Below, in pieces: positions 29,567 to 37,690 of a stretch of 37,690 bases of DNA. Below the pieces are notes generated by a model, which saw only the letters and a list, made by a program, of their open reading frames with translations, had not been told where the DNA came from and did no database searches. The translations under genes and the position numbers were made by a program. Numbering within the stretch: the stretch's first letter is position 1; each line of letters begins with the position of its first letter. Origin of the DNA: VRUE01 sp035605155 (GTDB lineage Bacteria; Actinomycetota; Thermoleophilia; Solirubrobacterales; 70-9); contig DATNHC010000143.1 of assembly GCA_035605155.1 (NCBI GenBank), positions 1-37,690 on the forward strand, given 5' to 3'.

Positions 29567-30958
29567 ATGGCCGTAGCATCGCGACCGGACTTGGACCCGG
29601 GGACGAGCACAGGCCTGCAGGAGATGGCCCGCCGCCACCTCTGGATGCACTTCTCGCGGATGGGCGCCTACGGCCCCGACCATGAGATCCCGATCATCAC
29701 CCGCGCGGACGGCTGCTACGTCTACGACGACCACGGCAAGCGCTACCTGGACGGGCTCTCGGGCCTCTTCTGCGTCAATGCCGGCCACGGCCGCACGGAG
29801 CTCGGCGAAGCGGCCGCCCGTCAGGCCGAGGAGCTCGACTTCTACACGCTCTGGAGCTACGCACACCCCCGTGCGATCGAGCTCGCCACGCGGCTCGCCG
29901 GCCTCGCGCCGGGCGACCTCAACCGCGTCTTCTTCACCTCCGGCGGCTCGGAGTCGGTCGAGTCGGCGCTGAAGCTGGCTCGCAATTACCACCGGGTCTG
30001 CGGCAAAGGCCAGAAGCACAAGGTGATCGCCCGCGAGATTGCCTACCACGGCACCTCGCTCGGCGCCCTCTCGGCGACCGGGATCACCGACCTACGCGCC
30101 CAATTCGAGCCGCTGACGCCGGGCGGTTGCCATGTGCCCAACACCAACCTCTACCGCTGGCCGGAGGACCGCCACCCGCTCTGGGCGGCGACCGCGATCG
30201 AGGAGCGGATCCAGTTCGAGGGCCCCGACACCGTTGCCGCGGTGATCCTCGAGCCGGTGCAGAATGCCGGTGGCTGCTTCGTCCCCCCGGACGGCTACTT
30301 CGAGCGCGTGCGCGAGATCTGCGACCGCTACGACGTGCTGATGATCTCCGACGAGGTGATCTGCGCCTGGGGCCGCCTCGGCCACTACTTCGGCTGCGAA
30401 CGCTTCGGCTACGTGCCCGACATCATCACCGTCGCCAAGGCACTGACCTCGGCCTACGCGCCGATGGGGGCGCTGATCGCCTCCGACGAGGTGGCGGCGC
30501 CGTTCATGGAGGGCGATGCCTCCTTCGCCCACGGCTTCACCTTCGCCGGCCACCCACTCGCCTCGGCCGTGGCGATCGCCACCCTCGACATCTATGAGCG
30601 CGAGGACCTCTGCGGCCATGTGCTCGCCAAGGAGGATGAGTTCCGCCAGATGTTGGAGACGCTGCGCGCGCTGCCGATCGTCGGCGACGTGCGCGGCGCC
30701 GGCTTCTTCTGCGCGATCGAGCTGGTCAAGGATCGCGAGACCAAGGAGAGCTTCAGCAACGAGGAGTCCGAGGACCTGCTGCGCGGCTTCCTTTCCGGCG
30801 AGCTCTACAAGCGCGGCCTGATCTGCCGCGCCGACGATCGCGGCGACCCGGTGGTGCAGCTGGCGCCGCCGCTGATCTCCGACACCGAGCAGTTCGAAGA
30901 GATCCACGACGTGCTGCACGGAGTACTGGGCGAGGCCTGGGAGCGGGTCAGCCGGTAG
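29567..30958 (+). CDS. Class III aminotransferase (putrescine/omega-amino acid:pyruvate type)
   Basis: This 463-residue enzyme starts at ATG 29567 after GAGGAG. PLP features: Asp262 in LMISDEVICAWGR and the Schiff-base Lys291 in ITVAKALTSAYAPMGA. The GGSESVESALKLARNYH block and the FTFAGHPLASA block place it with omega-amino-acid:pyruvate and polyamine aminotransferases (SpuC type). It probably moves an amino group from putrescine, GABA or beta-alanine to pyruvate, giving alanine plus an aldehyde. The alanine dehydrogenase two genes downstream would regenerate pyruvate, which supports pyruvate as acceptor. The exact amine is not known. Confidence 0.92.
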   Translation: MAVASRPDLDPGTSTGLQEMARRHLWMHFSRMGAYGPDHEIPIITRADGCYVYDDHGKRYLDGLSGLFCVNAGHGRTELGEAAARQAEELDFYTLWSYAHPRAIELATRLAGLAPGDLNRVFFTSGGSESVESALKLARNYHRVCGKGQKHKVIAREIAYHGTSLGALSATGITDLRAQFEPLTPGGCHVPNTNLYRWPEDRHPLWAATAIEERIQFEGPDTVAAVILEPVQNAGGCFVPPDGYFERVREICDRYDVLMISDEVICAWGRLGHYFGCERFGYVPDIITVAKALTSAYAPMGALIASDEVAAPFMEGDASFAHGFTFAGHPLASAVAIATLDIYEREDLCGHVLAKEDEFRQMLETLRALPIVGDVRGAGFFCAIELVKDRETKESFSNEESEDLLRGFLSGELYKRGLICRADDRGDPVVQLAPPLISDTEQFEEIHDVLHGVLGEAWERVSR

Positions 30959-30966
30959 GCGCGCGC

Positions 30967-32523
30967 ATGCTCACCGTCCAAAGCCTGCTCGATGAGCTCG
31001 CCCTCGACCTCGCGGTCGGCACGCAGGCCGCGGAGGCACCCGTCCGCTGGGTCCATATCTCCGAGCTCGAGGACCCGACGCCGTGGCTCTCCGGCGGTGA
31101 GCTGATGCTGACCACCGGGATCCCGCTCGACAATGCCGCCAAGCAACGCGACTTCGTCCGCCTGCTCGCCGATCACAATCTCGCCGGGCTCGGCTTCGGC
31201 ACGGGCTTCAGTCACAAGAAGCTGCCCAAGGCACTGGTCGATGAGGCGCGCAAGCGCGACTTCCCGCTCTTCGAGGTGCCCTACTCGGTGCCGTTCATCG
31301 CGATAACCGAGAAAGCCTTCGCCCGCCTCGTCAACGAGCAGTACGAGGTGTTGCAGCGCGGGATTGCCGTACAGCGGCGGCTCGAGCGCCTGGTGCTCGA
31401 AGAGCGCGGCCTGGAGGAGATCGTGGCGACGATCGCCTCGGCGGTAGGCGGCACGGTGGCGATCCTCGGCGGTCGTGGCGAGCGATTGGCAGGACGCGGT
31501 TTCCGCCGTGAGCTCTCGGCCGAGGCCGTTAAAGCGATCCGCGAGGAAGCGCTTGCCCACACCGCCGACGGACATCCCTTCGTGCCATCGCACCCGGCGG
31601 TCTCCGGCCGGGCTTTGGCCCACCCGGTGATCTCGCCCGGTGGCGGTCCGCCCCAGGCCTGGGTCGTGATCGTGCGCGACTCGGGCGGCCTCGGCGACTT
31701 CGAGCGGCTGATCCTGCAGCAGGCCGTCGCCGTGGTCGCCCTCGAGCTGATGCGGCGGCGGGTCGCGCGCGAGACCGAGCGCCGCCTTGCCGGCGACGTG
31801 CTTGCCGGGGCGCTCGGCGGCCGGCTGGAGCCTTCTGAGCTGCGCCGCCGGCTCGAGCCGTTCGGCATCGGCGAGGAGGCGGCCGTGCTCGTCTTCGCCT
31901 TGGACGATCCCGCCTCGGCCGAGTCGGCCCTCGAGCGCGCCCTCGTCGCCGATGCCTGCCCGGCGGTGGTCGCACCCCATGCGAGTGGTCGACGCGAGTT
32001 GCTTTGCGCGGTGGTCGATGCTGCCGATCGCGACCCGGTCGACCTGGCTGCCGAAGCCCGCAAAGCGCTGATCAAGGACCGCGGTGCGGTGCGCGCTGCG
32101 GCCAGCCGCCCAGCGCCACCCGAGCAGTTGCGTCATTCCTTCCACGAGGCGCGCTGCGCGCTGGAGGCGACCGCGATTGGCAACGGCAGCGCGCCGGAGG
32201 TGGCTTCATGGCGCGACCTCGGCGCCTTCACGCTGCTGCTCTCGATCCAGGACGACGAGGCGCTGGCGCTCTACTGCGACAGCGTGCTCGGTCCGATCGA
32301 GGCGGGCGACGAGGAGTACGGCGGCGAGCTCTTGCGCTCGCTGGAGGCCTTTATCGAGCAAAACGGCCAGTGGGAGAAGGCGGCGCGCGAGGTCTACTGC
32401 CATCGCCACACGCTGCGCTACCGGATGCGCAAAATCGAAGAGCTGACCGGACGCGACCTCTCTCGCGCCCACGACCGGATCGAGTTCTGGCTGGCGCTGC
32501 GGGCAAGGGAGCTCGTCCCGTGA
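30967..32523 (+). CDS. PucR-family transcriptional regulator
   Basis: This 518-residue protein starts at ATG 30967, 8 nt after the aminotransferase stop. The N-terminal PucR domain (about residues 1-125) reads LTVQSLLDELALDLAVGT then WVHISELEDPTPWLSGGELMLTTG, which marks this family. The middle region is sensor-like. The C-terminal helix-turn-helix (about 455-510) is LLRSLEAFIEQNGQWEKAAR, VYCHRHTLRYRMRKIEELTG. PucR-type proteins activate purine, amino-acid or polyamine catabolic genes in response to substrate. Its position inside the operon suggests it controls this cluster, perhaps through the palindrome at 29457-29475. Confidence 0.93.
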   Translation: MLTVQSLLDELALDLAVGTQAAEAPVRWVHISELEDPTPWLSGGELMLTTGIPLDNAAKQRDFVRLLADHNLAGLGFGTGFSHKKLPKALVDEARKRDFPLFEVPYSVPFIAITEKAFARLVNEQYEVLQRGIAVQRRLERLVLEERGLEEIVATIASAVGGTVAILGGRGERLAGRGFRRELSAEAVKAIREEALAHTADGHPFVPSHPAVSGRALAHPVISPGGGPPQAWVVIVRDSGGLGDFERLILQQAVAVVALELMRRRVARETERRLAGDVLAGALGGRLEPSELRRRLEPFGIGEEAAVLVFALDDPASAESALERALVADACPAVVAPHASGRRELLCAVVDAADRDPVDLAAEARKALIKDRGAVRAAASRPAPPEQLRHSFHEARCALEATAIGNGSAPEVASWRDLGAFTLLLSIQDDEALALYCDSVLGPIEAGDEEYGGELLRSLEAFIEQNGQWEKAAREVYCHRHTLRYRMRKIEELTGRDLSRAHDRIEFWLALRARELVP

Positions 32524-33716
32524 GGGTTGGAATTCCGCGGGAGATCAAGCCCGACGAGTACCGGGTGGCAATCACCCCCGCCGGCGTCCGCGAAATGGTC
32601 GCCCACGAGCATGAAGTGCTGGTCGAGGCCGGCGCCGGTGAGGGCTCGGCGATCGGCGATGCGGAGTTCGAAGCCCAGGGAGCCCGCATCCTGCCCGATG
32701 CCGCTGCTGTCTTCGGCGAGGCCGAGATGGTGCTCAAGGTGAAGGAGCCGCAGCCGACGGAGGTCGCAATGCTGCAGCCTGGCCAGCTGCTCTTCACCTA
32801 TCTGCACCTTGCCCCCGATCCCGATCTGACCCGCGGGCTCTGCGCCTCTGGCGCGACCTGCGTCGCCTACGAGACGGTCGAGGATGCCCGCGGCCACCTG
32901 CCGCTGCTGGCGCCGATGAGCGAGATCGCCGGCAAGATCGCCACCCAGGCGGGCGCCTTCATGCTGGAGAAGCCGATGGGTGGGAGGGGCATCCTGCTCG
33001 GCGGCGTGCCCGGCGTCGCCGCCGCCAACGTGATGGTGATCGGCGGCGGTGTGGTCGGCGCCAACGCGGCCACCATCGCGATGGGGATGCTGGCCGACGT
33101 ATTCGTCCTCGACAAGTCGATCGACCGGTTGCGCGAGCTGGAGACCGCCTTCGCCGGGCGCTGCTCGACTGTTTACTCGACCACTTTGGCGATCGAGGAG
33201 ATGTTGCCGCGGGCGGACCTCGTGATCGGCGCCGTGCTTGTCCACGGCGCCCGCGCGCCCTTCGTCGTGCGCCGCGAGCAGTTGGTGCTGATGAAGCCTG
33301 GGGCGGTGCTCGTCGACGTGGCGATCGACCAGGGCGGCTGCTTTGAGACCTCACGGCCGACGACCCACCGTGACCCCACCTTCGAGGTGGACGGGATCAC
33401 TCATTACTGCGTGACCAATATGCCCGGAGCGGTGCCGATCACCGCGACTCACGCCCTCACCAACGCGACCCTGCCCTACGCGATATCGCTTGCCGACGAG
33501 GGCGTCGCCGGCGCGATTCGGCGCGACCCGGGGTTGCGACCCGGGGTCAACGTCGCCGCCGGCGCGGTGACCCACCCGGCTGTTGCGGAAGGTGTGGAAA
33601 TGACCTGCGTCCCGGTGGAGCAGGCGCTAGACAAACTCCCCGCCGATGGGCCTCGGGGTCGCGATATAGGCGATTTTCAGGCCCGCCGGCCCCGACATGC
33701 GGAGGTGAACGAGTGA
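32520..33716 (+). CDS. ald: Alanine dehydrogenase
   Basis: This 398-residue protein starts at GTG 32520, overlapping the pucR stop by 4 nt (GTGA). It begins MRVGIPREIKPDEYRVAITP; pyruvate-binding residues Lys75 (VLKVKEPQ) and His96 (YLHLAPD) are present, and the NAD-binding motif is VIGGGVVGANAA. It interconverts alanine and pyruvate plus ammonia with NAD. The usual length is about 370; here a C-terminal extension of about 25 residues (PADGPRGRDIGDFQARRPRH) follows the normal end and may be disordered. In this operon it would recycle alanine formed by the aminotransferase and release ammonium. Confidence 0.95.
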   Translation: MRVGIPREIKPDEYRVAITPAGVREMVAHEHEVLVEAGAGEGSAIGDAEFEAQGARILPDAAAVFGEAEMVLKVKEPQPTEVAMLQPGQLLFTYLHLAPDPDLTRGLCASGATCVAYETVEDARGHLPLLAPMSEIAGKIATQAGAFMLEKPMGGRGILLGGVPGVAAANVMVIGGGVVGANAATIAMGMLADVFVLDKSIDRLRELETAFAGRCSTVYSTTLAIEEMLPRADLVIGAVLVHGARAPFVVRREQLVLMKPGAVLVDVAIDQGGCFETSRPTTHRDPTFEVDGITHYCVTNMPGAVPITATHALTNATLPYAISLADEGVAGAIRRDPGLRPGVNVAAGAVTHPAVAEGVEMTCVPVEQALDKLPADGPRGRDIGDFQARRPRHAEVNE

Positions 33717-35158
33717 TGGCGACGGCGACGAAGACGAAGCTGAAGAACTTCATCGGGGGCAGGGCGGTGGACCCCGCCGAGGGCGGCACGGAGGACGTGG
33801 TCAACCCGGCGACCGGCGAGGCGATCGCCGAGGCGCCGCTCTCGACCAAGCCCGACGTCGACGCTGCGGTGGCTGCGGCCAGGGAGGCCTTCCCAGGTTG
33901 GGCGGCGACGCCTCCCGGCGAGCGGGCCAGGGCGCTGCTGCGCATGGCCGACATGATCGAGGAGCGCGGCGAGGAGATCGCCGATTTCGAGTCGGCCGAT
34001 GCGGGCAAGCCGCGCAGCGCCGTGGTCGAGGACGAAATCCCGGTGATGGCCGACCAACTGCGCTTTTTCGCCGGCGCTGCGCGCACGATGGAGGGCCGCG
34101 CCGCGGGCGAGTACATGGAGGCGCGCACTTCCTTCGTTCGCCGCGAGCCGCTCGGCGTCGTCGGCCAGATCACGCCCTGGAACTACCCGCTGATGATGGC
34201 GATCTGGAAGATCGGCCCAGCGCTGGCCACTGGCAACACCGTTGTCTTGAAGCCGGCCGAGACGACGCCGCTGACCACGCTGCTCTTCGCCCAGTGGTGC
34301 GGTGAGATCCTGCCGCCCGGTGTCTTCAACGCGATCGGCGGTCACGGCGAGCCCACCGGCGCGGAGCTCGTCACCCACCCCGACGTGGCGATGATCTGCC
34401 TCACGGGCTCGCCGCCGACCGGCAAGTGGATCGCCAAGGCGGCCGCGGAGACGCTCAAGCGAGTTCACCTGGAGCTCGGCGGCAAGGCGCCGGTGGTGAT
34501 CTTCGACGATGCTGACATGGAGGCGGCGCTGGAGACGATCGCCGGCACCGGCTACTACAACGCCGGCCAGGACTGCACGGCGGCGACCCGCGTGCTCGCC
34601 TCGAAGGGGGTCTACGACGACGTCGTCAGCGGTCTCGCCGGCGAAGCCAAGGGGCTGGTCCTCGGCGACACGTCCTCACCTGAGACAACCCTGGGGCCGC
34701 TCAACTCCGAGCGCCAGCGCGAGCGGGTCGAGGGCTTCCTGGAGCGCAAGCCCAGCAACGCCGAGGTCGTCACCGGTGGCGTGCAGCCAGACCGGCCCGG
34801 CTTCTTCCTCGAGCCGGCGGTCGTCGCCGGGCTGGAGCAGGGCGACGAGATGATCCAGGACGAGATCTTCGGCCCGGTGATCACCGTGCAGCCCTTTGCC
34901 GACGAGGCCAAGGCGATCGAGTGGGCCAACGGCACCCGCTACGGGCTCGCCTCCTCGGTCTGGACGCGCGACATTGGCCGCGCGATGCGGGTTGCCAATG
35001 CGCTCGAGTTCGGCTGCGTCTGGATCAACGACCACATCCCGCTCGTCGCCGAGATGCCGCACGGCGGCTTCAAGCAGTCCGGCTATGGCAAGGATCTCTC
35101 CGTCTACGCGCTCGAGGACTACACGGAGATCAAGCACGTCATGGTGAACCTCGAGTAG
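33716..35158 (+). CDS. patD: Gamma-aminobutyraldehyde dehydrogenase-like ALDH
   Basis: This 480-residue enzyme starts at ATG 33716 within TGATG, sharing one base with the ald stop; GGAGGTGA lies just upstream (GTG 33713 is a second option). It carries the catalytic Glu253 in HLELGGK and Cys287 in YYNAGQDCTAATR. The NAGQDC form is typical of PatD/YdcW aminobutyraldehyde dehydrogenases, where general ALDHs have GQ.C. Other blocks: TPWNYPLMMAIWKIGPALA and MPHGGFKQSGYGKD. It oxidises 4-aminobutanal to GABA with NAD. It complements the upstream aminotransferase, giving a putrescine-to-GABA route. 3-Aminopropanal and betaine aldehyde are other possible substrates. Confidence 0.9.
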   Translation: MATATKTKLKNFIGGRAVDPAEGGTEDVVNPATGEAIAEAPLSTKPDVDAAVAAAREAFPGWAATPPGERARALLRMADMIEERGEEIADFESADAGKPRSAVVEDEIPVMADQLRFFAGAARTMEGRAAGEYMEARTSFVRREPLGVVGQITPWNYPLMMAIWKIGPALATGNTVVLKPAETTPLTTLLFAQWCGEILPPGVFNAIGGHGEPTGAELVTHPDVAMICLTGSPPTGKWIAKAAAETLKRVHLELGGKAPVVIFDDADMEAALETIAGTGYYNAGQDCTAATRVLASKGVYDDVVSGLAGEAKGLVLGDTSSPETTLGPLNSERQRERVEGFLERKPSNAEVVTGGVQPDRPGFFLEPAVVAGLEQGDEMIQDEIFGPVITVQPFADEAKAIEWANGTRYGLASSVWTRDIGRAMRVANALEFGCVWINDHIPLVAEMPHGGFKQSGYGKDLSVYALEDYTEIKHVMVNLE

Positions 35159-35206
35159 CGCCCGCAGAGTCGCAGTCCCTCCCAGGTCGTCGGGCCGCCC
35201 GCCAGC

Positions 35207-35249
35207 GCGTTCGTTGTTTGTCAGGCTGAGCGCCACAAACAGCGAACGC
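35207..35249. repeat. Hairpin element C2
   Basis: GCGTTCGTTGTTTGT (35207-35221) pairs with ACAAACAGCGAACGC (35235-35249) over 15 bp with one G.T pair; the loop is 13 nt, as in C1. It lies 48 nt after the patD stop and may end that operon. Confidence 0.8.
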
Positions 35250-35287
35250 TTATCTAATGCAGTAGCCAGGGCAGGGGGAGAATCGGG

Positions 35288-35332
35288 TGCGTTCGCTCCT
35301 TGTCCGGTTATGACTGACAAGGAGCGAACGCA
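35288..35332. repeat. Hairpin element C3 overlapping a start codon
   Basis: TGCGTTCGCTCCTTGTC (35288-35304) and GACAAGGAGCGAACGCA (35316-35332) pair perfectly over 17 bp. The 11-nt loop contains ATG 35310, the start of the next gene, and the right arm encodes its residues 3-8. The arm sequence is a variant of C1/C2 (CTCCTTGT for CTGTTTGT) with compensatory changes. Confidence 0.8.
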
Positions 35333-36277
35333 TCAGAGGCTGGCGGCTCTGGCCAAGCAGCAGCACGGCGTCGTCACGACGCGCCAGCTTGCAGAGCTTG
35401 GCTACGCGCGCGAGTCTGCCTCGTACGCCAGTCGATCTGGTCGACTTCACCGCCTCCATCGGGGTGTCTATGCAGTGGGACACACGAGCGTCACGTGGGA
35501 GGGCCGCTGCCTTGCTGCCGTCCTCTCCTGCGGCCCCAGCGCTGTTGTTAGCCATACCTCGGCCGCCTGGCTCTGGGGCCTGCTCAGGACTCGGCCCGGG
35601 ATTATCCACGTCACTGCTCCCACCCGCCGTCACAGGAAGGCAGGTCTTCGCCTTCACTTCGCACGGCTGGCGGATGAGGATCGATCCGTCTGCGACGGCG
35701 TCCCCCTTACCGCCGTCCCGCGCGTCCTACTCGACCTCGCTGCCACTCTGAATGCCACCCGCCTGGACCAGGTCATCGAGCGGTCCGAAGAGCTCCGGCT
35801 GTTCGATTTGCGCGCGGTGGAGCACTCCTCCGTCGGGCGGGTGGCCACCCCGGCGGCGGCCGACTGCGCCAGGCGCTTGCCATCTACCGCAAAGACCTCG
35901 CCTTCACCCGCTCCCGGCTGGAGCGTCGTTTTCTCGATCATGTGCGGGCGGCGGGATTGCCCGTGCCCGCGATGAACTTTGTCGAGGGCGAGTATGAGCT
36001 CGACGCCTACTGGGAGCAGGAGCGTTTCGTGGTCGAGCTCGACGTTTACGAGACTCACGGAAGCCCCGCCGCCTTCGAGCGCGATCGGTTGCGCCAGGAG
36101 GACCTCAAGCTGTACGGGATCGAGATGACTCGAGTCACCGGTTCCCGTCTCGACCGAGAACCACGCAGAGTCATGGAACGCGTCGGTGCCCTGCTGCAGC
36201 AGAGACGGCGACAACTCGGCCTCGACGCAGAGATCGTCCAAACGCGGGCCGCATCTTCGACGGCTACCGGTGGTTAG
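35310..36277 (+). pseudogene. AbiEi-type antitoxin/DUF559 nuclease-like gene with frameshift
   Basis: The N-terminal part from ATG 35310 matches AbiEi-type proteins: LAALAKQQHGVVTTRQLAEL, then GRLHRLHRGVYAVGH and VVSHTSAAWLWGL. After RLFDLRAVE (about 35821) the frame breaks. The remainder of the protein continues in another frame: ALLRRAGGHPGGGRLRQAL, YRKDLAFTRSRLERRFL, then YELDAYWEQERFVVELD and YETHGSPAAFERDRLRQED, the DUF559-like nuclease region, ending at 36277. One missing G (GAGGCACTC read as GAGCACTC) would explain it. As written, the first fragment ends at 35975. It could be a true pseudogene or a sequencing error. No toxin partner is adjacent. The start lies in hairpin C3 and lacks a ribosome binding site. 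Confidence 0.75.
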
Positions 36278-36322
36278 CGGCCACATGAGCTCTCGATCTC
36301 CGGCGCGTCCGGCTTCGATCGC

Positions 36323-36328
36323 TAGGCT
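36323..36328 (+). promoter_or_regulatory. -10 box of leaderless promoter (RTX-like gene)
   Basis: TAGGCT is followed by exactly 6 nt and GTG 36335, with no ribosome binding site. Confidence 0.5.
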
Positions 36329-36334
36329 CGCCGC

Positions 36335-37690
36335 GTGATCTCTACGGGGAGTGCCGTTCCGGTCGCCGCGGCTATGGCGCTGGCCGCAACTGTGCTCGTC
36401 GCTGCGGCGCCAGCGTCAGAAGAGGATCCACGCTGCCATGGGCGGCGGGCTGAGATCGTCGGGACCGACCAATCGGACCTGCTGCGCGGCACCCCCGACC
36501 GCGACGTGATCTGGGGCGGCGACGGCGACGATGAGATCCTCGGCAGCCTTGGCAACGACCTGCTCTGCGGCGGCCGCGGAGCTGACCTGGTGCACGGCGG
36601 CCGCGGCAACGACGTCGCTGACGGCGGCGCCGGCAATGCCGACCGCGTGATCGGCGACCTCGGTGACGACAAGCTCGTCGGGGGCACCGGCGACTCCGAC
36701 GAAGTGGCCGGCAGCCTCGGGATCGACACGGTCAGCGGCGGGCCTGGAGACTTCGACTTCGTCCACGGCGACTACGGCTACGACCGCCTGGACGGTGGCC
36801 CTGGCAGAGGCGACATTGCCTCCTTCGCCACCGACGTGGGGGCCGGGGACGGCGGTGGCGTCAAGGTCAACCTCGCCAAGCACAAAGCCCGCGGCGACGG
36901 CCACGACCGGCTCTTCCGATTCGAGAGCCTCGAGGGCTCGGCCTTCGCCGACATCCTGGTTGGCAACCACCAGGCCAACGTCATCGACGGCGGCGCCGGC
37001 GACGACGTGGTCCGTGGCGGCGGCGGCAAGGACGAGCTGGTCGGGGGCCAGGGCGCCGACCGCTGCGACGGCGCCAAGGGCCGCACGGTCTCCTGCGGTC
37101 GAGAGGGGAAGCTGCGGGCCTCCGCCTATGTCGAGCTTGACGCGGTCACTGGAGGCGGCGGTGGCCTGCAGCTGGTTGGTGGCGGCGGTCGCGATCGGTT
37201 TGTCGTGGCCTTCAATGAAGCGACCTCCACCTTCGGCGTCACTGCCGCGAAGGGCATTGCCCTGGGCTCCGGCTGCGAGCGGGTCAGCCCCGTGCAGGCA
37301 GATTGCACGGCGCAAGGACCGGCGCGCTGGGTGATGGCTGACCTCGGCCCTGGCCGCGACAACCTCACGGTCGAAGGCTCGCTTGCCGCCGCTCAAAACG
37401 TGCGCATCGCCGGCGGGCCTGGTGACGACACGATTCGCGGTGGCGAAGAGGATGACCTGATCGAGGGCGGTTACGGCAGCGATCGCATCTACGGAGGCGC
37501 CGGCGCCGATGGCCTGATCGGCAGCACGCCGGGTCCCACCTTTCTCTACGGCGGCGCCGACGGCGACCTGCTCGCTGCCGGCGGTGGCTGTGCCGGCGGG
37601 GCGATCGTCGGCGGCGACGGTCGCGACGACGCCTCCTTCGCCGAGACGCAGGCCCATCCTGGGCTGCTGATCATCTCCTTCCCTCGGGAC
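36335..37690 (+). CDS. Secreted RTX-like calcium-binding repeat protein, partial
   Basis: The frame is open from GTG 36335 to the window end (452 codons seen, 3' end missing). The N-terminus is a signal peptide (VPVAAAMALAATVLVAAAPASEE). Then come nonapeptide-type calcium-binding repeats (GGxGxDxUx): GGDGDDEILGSLGNDLLCGG, GGRGADLVHGGRGNDVADGG, and later GGAGDDVVRGGGGKDELVGG. They are interrupted by spacer segments and a beta-rich stretch (about residues 255-335), with repeats again near the end (GGPGDDTIRGGEEDDLIEGG). Such repeats form a calcium-filled beta-roll outside the cell. Whether it carries an enzymatic domain depends on the missing part. A long opposite-strand frame here is only a composition shadow. 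Confidence 0.88.
   Translation, partial: MISTGSAVPVAAAMALAATVLVAAAPASEEDPRCHGRRAEIVGTDQSDLLRGTPDRDVIWGGDGDDEILGSLGNDLLCGGRGADLVHGGRGNDVADGGAGNADRVIGDLGDDKLVGGTGDSDEVAGSLGIDTVSGGPGDFDFVHGDYGYDRLDGGPGRGDIASFATDVGAGDGGGVKVNLAKHKARGDGHDRLFRFESLEGSAFADILVGNHQANVIDGGAGDDVVRGGGGKDELVGGQGADRCDGAKGRTVSCGREGKLRASAYVELDAVTGGGGGLQLVGGGGRDRFVVAFNEATSTFGVTAAKGIALGSGCERVSPVQADCTAQGPARWVMADLGPGRDNLTVEGSLAAAQNVRIAGGPGDDTIRGGEEDDLIEGGYGSDRIYGGAGADGLIGSTPGPTFLYGGADGDLLAAGGGCAGGAIVGGDGRDDASFAETQAHPGLLIISFPRD

Noticed and set aside
36416..37657. Minus-strand 413-codon frame
   Set aside because: It is the mirror of the Gly/Asp-rich RTX repeats on the plus strand. Its Ala/Val-rich low-complexity product and lack of a start signal mark it as a composition shadow.

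Overview
The window is about 37.7 kb of very GC-rich bacterial chromosome. It looks like an actinobacterium, most probably Thermoleophilia/Solirubrobacterales. The reasons are the strong G/C preference at third codon positions, frequent GTG starts, many promoters whose -10 box (TANNNT) sits only 6-9 nt before the start codon (leaderless mRNAs), and small secreted protein types that I associate with that lineage. The taxonomic call is inference; no rRNA gene is present. One tRNA gene is present, tRNA-Asp(GTC).

Layout. 0.2-4.2 kb: a secreted protein, a metallo-beta-lactamase-fold hydrolase, and a coupled pair of secreted proteins (a predicted sugar-hydrolase-like barrel with a peptidoglycan-binding domain, and a zincin metalloprotease). 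4.25-5.4 kb: tRNA-Asp followed by a Phd/RelE-type toxin-antitoxin pair with an operator-like palindrome. 5.7-8.8 kb: a PEBP-like lipoprotein, two winged-helix regulators with a 19-codon mini-gene on the opposite strand between them, a glyoxalase-fold remnant and a secreted protein. 8.9-14.5 kb: a membrane protein, a SpoIID/LytB protein, an SGNH hydrolase coupled to an OafA-type acyltransferase, a lipoprotein and a methyltransferase. 14.6-17.2 kb: a sigma-70-like factor and three tandem TetR regulators.

17.3-35.2 kb is mainly a nitrogen and polyamine region. It holds glutamate decarboxylase, two tandem S51 (peptidase E/cyanophycinase-like) peptidases, ferritin, an enolase-superfamily enzyme, an FAD amine-oxidase-like protein, and a divergent polyamine cluster. 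One arm of the cluster is potA-potD-potB-potC-mmsA on the minus strand. The other is class III aminotransferase-pucR-ald-aminobutyraldehyde dehydrogenase on the plus strand. Together these suggest uptake of putrescine or spermidine, transamination to aminoaldehydes with pyruvate as acceptor, oxidation to GABA or beta-alanine level acids, recycling of the alanine by alanine dehydrogenase, and disposal of malonate semialdehyde by the CoA-acylating MmsA. 35.2-37.7 kb: a frameshifted AbiEi/DUF559-type gene and the start of an RTX-like calcium-binding repeat protein that runs off the window.

The most unusual structure is a set of long, GC-rich palindromic elements. They occupy every gene boundary from 20.3 to 23.9 kb and recur at 35.2 kb. 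I see three families (A, B and C), with conserved loops and compensatory stem changes. The other item worth attention is the 19-residue mini-gene at 6781-6840.
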